DNA from: Dehalococcoidia bacterium
GTDB lineage: Bacteria > Chloroflexota > Dehalococcoidia > GIF9 > AB-539-J10
Length of the DNA stretch: 5,425 nucleotides
Direction of reading: 5' to 3'
NCBI GenBank assembly: GCA_003562555.1
Contig: PWUO01000007.1
Coordinates: forward strand, 1-5,425
The notes beneath the pieces are model-generated. The model was given only the letters and a program-made list of their open reading frames with translations, was not told the DNA's origin and made no database searches. Below, one piece after another: positions 1 through 4,984 of the stretch. The number at the start of each line of letters is the position of its first letter. Positions within the stretch are counted from its first letter, which is position 1. Made by a program: the position numbers and the translations under genes.

Positions 1-2
1 AG

Positions 3-1346
3 TCAGGCCAGGATGCCGAGGAATACCCCACCCGCAATCGCGGCGCCGATGGCTCCTGCGACGTTCGGTCCCATCGCATGCATCAGAAGGAAGTTCTTGG
101 GGTTCTCCTTCTGGCCCATTACCTGTACCACGCGTGCAGACATTGGTACGGCGGCCACACCGGCAGCACCTATCATGGGATTGATCTTCTCTTTGGTCAC
201 GAGGTTCATGAGCTTGGCGAGCAGCACCCCGGCTGCAGCAGCGCTGGCAAACGCAACGACACCGAGGACGAGGATGAGGAGGGTTCGCGGCTGAAGGAAG
301 CTCTCTGCCGGCATGCTTGCTCCAATTGCCAGTGTCAGGAAAATCGTCAGAGTGTCGACAAACGAGGTTTGCGCCGTGTGGCTCAACCGGTCCACCACAC
401 CGCACTCTCGGAACAGGTTGCCTACCATGAAGCATCCCATCAGCGGTGCTGAGGACGGCACGAACAGGATTACCACGACTGCGGCCATGATCGGGAAGAT
501 TACCTTCTCGGTCCGGCCAACTGCCCTCATCTGAGGCTTCATATAGATCTTGCGCTCTTCCTTGGTGGTCATCAGCCGAATGACCGGCGGCAATATAACC
601 GGAACAAGGGCCATGTAAGAGTAACAGGCGACTGCGGTGGCTCCGATTATCTGCGGCGCGAGTACTGCTGTCACGTAGATCGTTGTGGGACCTTCCGCAC
701 CTCCGATAATTCCTATCGCAGCTGCCTCAGGGATGCCGAATCCTACAAGGAGTGCCAGGAAGAACGCAAAATACACGCCGAACTGGGTGGCTGCTCCGAG
801 CAATAGTGTCTTCGGATTCGACAGCATTGGTCCGAAGTCGGTCAGCGCCCCCAGGCACAGGAACATAAGTGGGGGCAGTATGTGCCACATTACACCGTAC
901 TTGAATATCCTCGACAGTAGCCCGATCGGTTCGGTGGGGTACTGATTCTGGTCGGTCTGTTGCTGCGTAATCAGCCCGGCAATTACGTCGCCCTGTTCGA
1001 CGCGGTCGCCCACCGAAACCAGATAGCTGTCCACACGGCCAAATACGGGGCTCGCAATCGGTCCGGAGTCAAGCTGGATAAGGATCGTGTCCTCGTTGAA
1101 GCGCGAGCCCTTCGTGGTTTCGATGCTTTGGACCGTTCCGGACAATGGCGATTCCAGCTTCATCTCGTGATCCATTAACCCGCCGAGCGGAAGATTCACA
1201 AGTATGATTCCGAATCCGATCGGCACTAGTAGAAGGGGCTCCATCTTTCTTGTGATCGCGAGGTAGATCAGGAATCCGCCGATCAGGAGCATCAGGGCGT
1301 TACCCCAATAGAAATGGCTGAAACCGCTCTCTAGTAAGCCGAACAA
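3..1346 (-). CDS. oadB: Sodium-ion-translocating decarboxylase, beta subunit (OadB/GcdB/MmdB family) with an inserted lipoyl-like domain
   Basis: Integral membrane subunit that decarboxylates carboxybiotin delivered by the alpha subunit and couples this to cation export. The 447-residue protein aligns from memory along nearly its whole length with enterobacterial OadB: EPLLLVPIGFG (36-46), ALTDFGPMLSNPKTLLLGAA (167-186), GGAEGPTTIY (215-224), YSYMALVP (242-249) and MHAMGPNVAG (422-431). Residues matching the functional Tyr229, Asn373, Gly377 and Arg389 of Klebsiella OadB are kept (Y244, N389, G393, R405), but Asp203 is Glu (E218) and Ser382 is Ala (A398). Residues about 62-126 form a biotinyl/lipoyl-like fold. 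The start is TTG: an in-frame TGA lies 24 bases upstream with no ATG or GTG between, GGAGG sits 7 bases before it, and the N-terminus then matches OadB. It lies 52 bp after the gamma gene. The substrate (oxaloacetate, methylmalonyl-CoA, glutaconyl-CoA or malonate) cannot be told from this subunit. Confidence 0.93.
   Translation of the reverse strand: MFGLLESGFSHFYWGNALMLLIGGFLIYLAITRKMEPLLLVPIGFGIILVNLPLGGLMDHEMKLESPLSGTVQSIETTKGSRFNEDTILIQLDSGPIASPVFGRVDSYLVSVGDRVEQGDVIAGLITQQQTDQNQYPTEPIGLLSRIFKYGVMWHILPPLMFLCLGALTDFGPMLSNPKTLLLGAATQFGVYFAFFLALLVGFGIPEAAAIGIIGGAEGPTTIYVTAVLAPQIIGATAVACYSYMALVPVILPPVIRLMTTKEERKIYMKPQMRAVGRTEKVIFPIMAAVVVILFVPSSAPLMGCFMVGNLFRECGVVDRLSHTAQTSFVDTLTIFLTLAIGASMPAESFLQPRTLLILVLGVVAFASAAAAGVLLAKLMNLVTKEKINPMIGAAGVAAVPMSARVVQVMGQKENPKNFLLMHAMGPNVAGAIGAAIAGGVFLGILA
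969..1163 (-). other. Biotinyl/lipoyl-like domain inserted in the decarboxylase beta subunit, acceptor lysine absent
   Basis: Residues about 62-126 of the beta subunit show the two quasi-symmetric halves of a biotinyl/lipoyl domain. Half one begins with SPLSGTV (66-72) and runs to ILIQLDSG (88-95). Half two begins with SPVFGRV (99-105) and ends in VGDRVEQGDVIAGL (112-125), the typical closing pattern. At the hairpin, where carriers have (A/V)MKM with the modified lysine, this protein reads QLDSGPI (91-97) with no lysine, so it should not be biotinylated. The segment follows membrane helix 2 and replaces a loop of unrelated sequence in enterobacterial OadB. A docking or structural role near the biotin carrier is inference. 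Confidence 0.75.
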
Positions 1347-1353
1347 ATCTTGT

Positions 1354-1358
1354 CCTCC
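1354..1358 (-). promoter_or_regulatory. Ribosome binding site fixing the TTG start of the decarboxylase beta subunit
   Basis: GGAGG on the minus strand, 7 bases before the TTG at 1346. An ATG overlaps the site (1360-1358) but is out of frame with the beta subunit and runs into a stop after nine codons, so it is not the start of this gene. Confidence 0.75.
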
Positions 1359-1398
1359 ATCACCGCTTCAGTTTGTAACAGGGCAGAATGGTCACGCG

Positions 1399-1539
1399 CT
1401 ATGAGTCACGCCTCTCTCGCGTGAAATGGATCACAAGCCTTGACGTGGCCCAGACAATGACGGCCAGGACTGCCAGCAGAAAGAAGACGGTTCCGAAGCC
1501 TCCGCCGGCGATGTAGAGTGCGTATCCCCAGTCGATCAT
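1399..1539 (-). CDS. oadG: Minimal gamma subunit of the sodium-translocating decarboxylase (OadG-like, 46 aa)
   Basis: A 46-residue single-pass membrane protein, ATG to TAG. It starts MIDWGYALYIAGGGFGTVFF, continues with a hydrophobic stretch to about residue 38, and ends in the charged tail HFTRERRDS. This resembles the N-terminal helix of OadG subunits: a short polar start, a glycine-rich G-x-G-x-V-F-F/L turn, then a Leu/Val-rich helix. Position supports it: 52 bp before the beta subunit on the same strand, with GGAGG 10 bases before the ATG. OadG stabilises the membrane complex, and in Klebsiella its C-terminal domain contacts alpha and binds zinc. That tail is absent here (46 residues against about 80), so only the membrane anchor role is expected. 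It could instead be an unrelated small membrane protein, but sequence and context favour OadG. Confidence 0.8.
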   Translation of the reverse strand: MIDWGYALYIAGGGFGTVFFLLAVLAVIVWATSRLVIHFTRERRDS

Positions 1540-1549
1540 GTTCGTCGCT

Positions 1550-1554
1550 CCTCC
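1550..1554 (-). promoter_or_regulatory. Ribosome binding site of the small gamma subunit gene
   Basis: GGAGG on the minus strand, 10 bases before the ATG at 1539. It supports this short reading frame as a translated gene. Confidence 0.6.
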
Positions 1555-1624
1555 GAATCCCAGAGAAAGGTCGTGCGGTGCTTAGAGTGAATGGTGGACA
1601 CTTGCGGGGTCGCCGCAGAATATG

Positions 1625-1640
1625 GTGCACTAGTGTATCA
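1625..1640 (-). promoter_or_regulatory. Weak candidate promoter for the decarboxylase gamma-beta pair
   Basis: In the 115 bp gap between the recX stop and the gamma gene, the minus strand reads TGATACACT: an extended -10 (TGn) joined to a hexamer matching TATAAT at 4 of 6 bases. The predicted transcript start is near 1625, giving a leader of about 86 bases. No good -35 is seen 16-18 bases upstream. The longer gap and the change of function from recX make a promoter plausible, but the motif alone is weak. Confidence 0.25.
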
Positions 1641-1654
1641 TGTTGGATTCGCCG

Positions 1655-2134
1655 CTACGAGTGCGCGTCCTCATCCGAATCCAGAATCGAGGTTACGGTA
1701 CGAGAAATGGTGTTGCGAGCGAATCCTCGTGCCTGGAGGTAGCTGGAGAGACGGCGGATCCTGGTTGTTCTGTCCAGCCCCTTGAGCCGCTCGGCCCGTC
1801 GCCTTGCCAGTGCAAGTGCCGTTTCGTCGTCGTCGATCTCGTCCGTGGCCTCCACCGCCTCCTCCTGCGAGACCCCCTTCTCCCTCAGCTCGCGTTGGAT
1901 AAGGCGCTTGCTTCGGGGCCGGAATTGCATACGGCTCTGAGTCCAGCCGATTGCGAATGCACGGTCGTCCAGAAGACGATGATCCTTGAGGCGGACGATG
2001 ACCTCCTCCGTGATCTCCTCTGCAAAGTCAGCACGTCGGAGGCTGCGCCGGATTTCGTCCTCGCTGCGTGGTCGAGTCGCGAGCAGACGATAGGCACGAG
2101 CGAATGCTTTCTCCCTGCCAGCGTCGGCATGCAT
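1655..2134 (-). CDS. recX: RecX, regulator of RecA
   Basis: Cytoplasmic RecX protein of 159 residues, a usual length for the family. RecX binds in the groove of RecA-DNA filaments and usually blocks their extension, limiting recombination and SOS signalling. Family features are visible as three tandem three-helix repeats: AFARAYRLLATRPRSEDEI (10-28); the hallmark LKDHRLLDDRAFAIGW (49-64) leading to PRSKRLIQRELREKGV (73-88); and LSSYLQARGFARNTISRTV (129-147). It lies 26 bp downstream of recA, the classic arrangement. No clear Shine-Dalgarno sequence precedes the ATG, so translation may depend on ribosomes finishing recA; this is inference. The C-terminus DSDEDAHS is short and acidic. Nothing appears truncated. 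Confidence 0.95.
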   Translation of the reverse strand: MHADAGREKAFARAYRLLATRPRSEDEIRRSLRRADFAEEITEEVIVRLKDHRLLDDRAFAIGWTQSRMQFRPRSKRLIQRELREKGVSQEEAVEATDEIDDDETALALARRRAERLKGLDRTTRIRRLSSYLQARGFARNTISRTVTSILDSDEDAHS

Positions 2135-2160
2135 ACGATTCGAGTTTGGCCCTGGACGGT

Positions 2161-3189
2161 CTAATCAGCTTCGGCCACGATGGGATCAGGCTTGTGATCA
2201 CGTGCCGGTTGGTGAGCCGATCGGATTTCCTGCTCCAGTTCGGCCGCGATTCCATGGTTCTGCCGGAGGAACTCTCTGGCGTTCTCTCGGCCCTGCCCAA
2301 GCTTGTGCTCACCATAGGTGAGGAACGCTCCAGCCTTCTTGATGAAACCGGAAGTCACGCCGATGTCGATCAGGTCTCCCTCTTTGCTGATGCCCTGGCT
2401 GAAGAGAATGTCGAATTCTGCTAAGCGGAAGGGAGGGGCTACCTTGTTCTTCACGATGCGGGCCTTGACGCGGGTGCCGATGATATCGGATCCGCGCTTC
2501 AGCGAGTCTGAACGTCTCAGGTCGATGCGAACCGAACTGTAGAACTTCAGTGCGCGTCCCCCGGGCGTGACCTCGGGGTTCCCGAAGACGATGCCCACCT
2601 TCTCTCGAAGCTGGTTGATGAACACGACCGATGTCCTTGAGCGGTTGATGGCGGACGTGAGCTTGCGAAGCGCCTGCGACATGAGACGAGCCTGAAGTCC
2701 GACATGTGAATCTCCCATGTCTCCCTCGAGTTCTGCCTTGGGCACGAGTGCAGCCACGCTGTCCACGACGATGATGTCGACGCCCATACTTCTCACGAGT
2801 CGCTCAGCGATCTCCAGTGCCTGCTCGCCGGTATCCGGCTGCGACACGTGCAGCGCATCGATATTCACACCGCATGACGCCGCATATGCGGGGTCCAACG
2901 CGTTCTCAGCGTCGATGTAGACGGCCGTGCCTCCGAGCTTCTGCGCCTCGGCGATGATATGCTGCGCCAGGGTAGTCTTGCCTGAAGACTCGGAGCCGAA
3001 GATCTCTGTCACCCGTCCTCTGGGTATGCCACCCACACCGAGTGCCAGGTCCAGCGAAAGTGAACCGGTCGGAATCACGTCCACCTTCTGCCTGGCAGAC
3101 TCACCCAGTCGCATGAGCGAGCCACGACCGAATTCACGCTCTATTTGCTCGATTGCCAGCTCTACGGCCTTCTGCTTGTCTGTTGACAT
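2161..3189 (-). CDS. recA: RecA recombinase
   Basis: Complete 342-residue RecA, the ATP-dependent strand-exchange protein that coats single-stranded DNA in homologous recombination and stimulates LexA self-cleavage. Visible features: N-terminal helix (about 5-20); Walker A GSESSGKT (65-72); YIDAENALDP (91-100); SQPDTGEQALE (116-126); Walker B IIVVDSVAALVPKAE (139-153); loop L1 EGDMGDSHVG (155-164); INQLR (191-195); loop L2 FGNPEVTPGGRALKFY (202-217); and the C-terminal KAGAFLTYGEHKLGQGREN (285-303). The Walker A second residue is Ser where most bacteria have Pro (GPESSGKT). There is no intein. The ATG follows GAGAGGAAGGG, an adequate purine-rich ribosome site. It lies 57 bp after the crotonase stop and 26 bp before recX. 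No recognisable LexA box is seen upstream, though the box of this lineage is unknown. Confidence 0.99.
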   Translation of the reverse strand: MSTDKQKAVELAIEQIEREFGRGSLMRLGESARQKVDVIPTGSLSLDLALGVGGIPRGRVTEIFGSESSGKTTLAQHIIAEAQKLGGTAVYIDAENALDPAYAASCGVNIDALHVSQPDTGEQALEIAERLVRSMGVDIIVVDSVAALVPKAELEGDMGDSHVGLQARLMSQALRKLTSAINRSRTSVVFINQLREKVGIVFGNPEVTPGGRALKFYSSVRIDLRRSDSLKRGSDIIGTRVKARIVKNKVAPPFRLAEFDILFSQGISKEGDLIDIGVTSGFIKKAGAFLTYGEHKLGQGRENAREFLRQNHGIAAELEQEIRSAHQPARDHKPDPIVAEAD

Positions 3190-3205
3190 TCTACCCTTCC
3201 TCTCG

Positions 3206-3256
3206 TACCTGCGGTGTAGTCCCGAACGTGACGGTGATTCCGCACGCTACCTGCGG
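3206..3256 (-). repeat. Nine-base direct repeat flanking the crotonase-recA junction
   Basis: TACCTGCGG (CCGCAGGTA on the coding strand) occurs at 3206-3214 and again at 3248-3256, 42 bp apart, about four helical turns. One copy is upstream of the recA ribosome site and the other overlaps the crotonase stop codon. The copies could be paired operator half-sites for recA, or chance; there is no independent support. Confidence 0.3.
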
Positions 3257-4191
3257 CGCGTCTCCTTGCCAACCCTCCACACGTGCTCCTCCTCCGGTAC
3301 GTGGATGTCCCCTCTCACGCTGCCGCCCCTGCGGCCTTGCCAGACCGGTTTACGCTTCTCGAGGAACGCGTTCTGTCCTTCGCTTCCGTCGCGCGTGAGA
3401 GACTGCATTGTGATGAGGTCCGAGCCGTACCTGAAGGCCTGTCGCTGTTCCATCTCCTGAATGTGGTAGAAGAACTGCTTGGACCACCTCACCACGAGGG
3501 GTGCGTTGGCGCTGATGGTCTTGGCCATGTCCCAGGCACTCGAATCCAGTTCCGCGTCCGGATGGACGTGATTGACCAGTCCCGATTCCTGTGCCCATTC
3601 TGCCGACCGAGGTTGGGCGGTTAGCAGCAACTCGATAAGTCGCTTGCGGTGAACGGACTTGTAGGCACCGGCGGTTGGTGTGAAACACCCGAATCCTACA
3701 GTACCCCCTGGCAGAAAGAAGCTGGCCGTGTCCGAGGCAAGAACTATGTCGCAACCTCCTGCAATTGCCATGCCGAGGGCACAACAGTTGCCTCGTACTG
3801 CTCCGATCACAGGGACTGTTGTCGTCTGCATCGCTTGGATCATCTTGGGCGTCAGTTCGAAGTACCATCGCTGCGTGAGCAGATCCTTGTGTGCGAAGGA
3901 GTGAAAATCTCCCCCGGAGCAGAAGTGCTCACCGGACGAGCGCAGGATGGCGCAACTCAGGTCATCGTTATCCTCGATGAGGCGCAGGGCGTCTACTATC
4001 TCCTCTACCATCGTAGGGCTGAGAGCATTCTGTACTTCGGGGCGATGCATCGTAATGACCGCAATGTGACTCAACACGTCCCATTCGAGGATGATGTCGT
4101 TGTATTCGCGGGGTACGTTCAGGCTGGGGATGTACGGTGGGTAGGTACCGGATGACTGTTGCTTCACCACAACAGGCTTGAAATCAGTCAT
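3247..4191 (-). CDS. Enoyl-CoA hydratase/isomerase (crotonase) superfamily protein, ECHDC3-like, lacking both classical catalytic glutamates
   Basis: Crotonase-fold protein of 314 residues, probably a cytoplasmic trimer acting on an acyl-CoA thioester. Features: the entry strand IAVITMHRPEVQNALSPTM (43-61); the oxyanion-hole loop HFCSGGDF (89-96); VRGNCCALGMAIAGGCDIV (132-150); FFLPGGTVGFGCFTPTAGA (158-176); and the C-terminal NAFLEKRKPVWQGR (274-287). The last two resemble mitochondrial ECHDC3 more than classical hydratases. The positions of rat hydratase Glu144 and Glu164 align with A142 and G162, so ordinary hydratase activity is doubtful and the reaction is unknown. Both ends extend past the fold: about 30 residues at the N-terminus and a basic tail after 287. 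The start at 4191 (MTDFKP) is preferred because GGAGG sits 4 bases before it and a promoter start is predicted near 4226; a GTG at 4227 would add 12 residues. recA follows after 57 bp. Confidence 0.9.
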   Translation of the reverse strand: MTDFKPVVVKQQSSGTYPPYIPSLNVPREYNDIILEWDVLSHIAVITMHRPEVQNALSPTMVEEIVDALRLIEDNDDLSCAILRSSGEHFCSGGDFHSFAHKDLLTQRWYFELTPKMIQAMQTTTVPVIGAVRGNCCALGMAIAGGCDIVLASDTASFFLPGGTVGFGCFTPTAGAYKSVHRKRLIELLLTAQPRSAEWAQESGLVNHVHPDAELDSSAWDMAKTISANAPLVVRWSKQFFYHIQEMEQRQAFRYGSDLITMQSLTRDGSEGQNAFLEKRKPVWQGRRGGSVRGDIHVPEEEHVWRVGKETRRR

Positions 4192-4195
4192 GCAA

Positions 4196-4200
4196 CCTCC
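4196..4200 (-). promoter_or_regulatory. Ribosome binding site choosing the crotonase start
   Basis: GGAGG on the minus strand, 4 bases before the ATG at 4191. It lies inside the longer frame that would start at GTG 4227, and that GTG has no comparable site, so the shorter protein is favoured. Confidence 0.65.
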
Positions 4201-4225
4201 GCGGGCGTGGCTATGGGGATTGCCC

Positions 4226-4240
4226 ACTCGCCATTATACA
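4226..4240 (-). promoter_or_regulatory. Candidate internal promoter (-10 TATAAT) for crotonase-recA-recX
   Basis: A perfect TATAAT on the minus strand (4238-4233) overlaps the TAA stop codon of the DUF1461 gene. The predicted transcript start is near 4226, giving a leader of about 35 bases that holds the GGAGG and the crotonase ATG at 4191. No good -35 is present 16-18 bases upstream, and the TG before the hexamer is one base out of register for an extended -10. A hexamer built round a stop codon can also arise by chance. Confidence 0.45.
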
Positions 4241-4956
4241 TCACGGGTACCACCGGTGGGACCGCGGGATGACACGTGTGCGAGGGCGTATATGCCGCCG
4301 GCCATGAGACCCGTTGCCGCTCCTGCGAACAACGCCATTTCCTGCCAGAACCCGAGCGGAAACAGCATCACCAGGTAATCCGTGTGGGGATTCAGTTGCC
4401 AGAAGGGATTGTCGAATGCCACCAGATGGAACGCCACGAACGCCCAGTTGAAGTCGATCAGGAAGGCAAGGGCAGTTGCCGCCAGAAGCACAATCGCTAC
4501 GAGTGAGCCGTGTTTCAGTGCGGCGCACACCTCGTGACGCCGTCCGGAGGTCCATCCGGCCGTCGCCAGCGCGACTACCAACAGCAGGCTGAATGCCTGT
4601 GCCATAGAGTTGAGATCGAACAGATCCCTGACATCATCGAGGTGAATAATCTCGTAGTCGTGATACAACTCAAACTCTCGCCCCGTGACGTCCACAACGT
4701 TCATCTGAGGGGTGGGTTCGAAATGATTGAAGTATCGGACCAGTTTCACGGCTGCTTCTCTAAGCTGCGTCTCGGATATGCCAGTCGTTGCCGAAACTCC
4801 GTAGGTGTGAAACCCGCGATTGTAGAGCCCGACGCTGTTCATCTCGATCCTCAGGGCAGTGCCGAGAAGCAGGATCGGTAGCGCGACAACGATAAGTACG
4901 CCACCGATTCGCACGATGAGCGGGGTATTGGCCTGGCGCACCCCCTCAGCAGGCAT
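4234..4956 (-). CDS. DUF1461 / TIGR01906 family integral membrane protein
   Basis: A 240-residue membrane protein of unknown function with four predicted membrane helices at about 13-34, 118-136, 149-168 and 204-227. A soluble extracytoplasmic stretch of about 80 residues lies between helices one and two. The family signature is clear: YHDYEIIHLDDVRDLF (98-113) before helix two, and FHLVAFDNPFWQLNPHTD (176-193) followed by MLFPLGFW (197-204) before helix four. The conserved His, Asp, Arg, Asn and Trp in these loops suggest a binding or catalytic surface outside the membrane, but no activity is established to my knowledge. The ATG is preceded by GGGGTG at 5 bases. The gene is divergent from dnaE with only 28 bp between starts, so any promoter of its own must overlap the dnaE promoter or lie within dnaE. 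Confidence 0.88.
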   Translation of the reverse strand: MPAEGVRQANTPLIVRIGGVLIVVALPILLLGTALRIEMNSVGLYNRGFHTYGVSATTGISETQLREAAVKLVRYFNHFEPTPQMNVVDVTGREFELYHDYEIIHLDDVRDLFDLNSMAQAFSLLLVVALATAGWTSGRRHEVCAALKHGSLVAIVLLAATALAFLIDFNWAFVAFHLVAFDNPFWQLNPHTDYLVMLFPLGFWQEMALFAGAATGLMAGGIYALAHVSSRGPTGGTRDV

Positions 4957-4968
4957 CAGTGCACCCCA

Positions 4969-4984
4969 TGGTATAATCCCGCCG
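4969..4984 (+). promoter_or_regulatory. Extended -10 promoter of dnaE, predicted to give a leaderless mRNA
   Basis: TGGTATAAT at 4969-4977 is a perfect extended -10 element (TGn plus TATAAT). The usual spacing places the transcript start at about 4984, one base before the dnaE ATG at 4985. The bases between (CCCGCCG) contain no Shine-Dalgarno sequence. No -35 match is seen 16-18 bases upstream, which extended -10 promoters tolerate. The element lies in the 28 bp shared with the divergent DUF1461 gene. Confidence 0.7.

Noticed and set aside
1333..1360. Nine-codon frame starting at the ATG that overlaps the beta-subunit ribosome site
   Set aside because: Out of frame with the beta subunit and ending a few codons inside it; no evidence that it is a real leader peptide, and its own upstream ribosome site is poor.
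1603..1617. Hairpin TGCGG-CGACC-CCGCA (minus strand) between recX and the gamma subunit gene
   Set aside because: The stem is only 5 bp and no run of T follows it on the minus strand, so it does not qualify as an intrinsic terminator.
1640..2164. 174-residue open frame on the plus strand opposite recX
   Set aside because: Fully antisense to a clear RecX protein, with no ribosome site or family resemblance.
3220..3240. GAAC...TTC-like arrangement near recA as a possible Gram-positive LexA box
   Set aside because: Only the outer three bases are symmetric and the spacing does not fit the GAACNNNNGTTC consensus.
3240..3256. Hairpin CCGCA-GGTAGCG-TGCGG (minus strand) over the crotonase stop codon
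   Set aside because: Five-base stem with no following T tract; recA starts shortly after. It may just reflect the repeat reported separately.
2927..3460. 177-residue open frame on the plus strand over recA and the crotonase end
   Set aside because: It is antisense to two certain genes, its composition is serine- and proline-rich as expected from a shadow frame, and no domain is recognisable.
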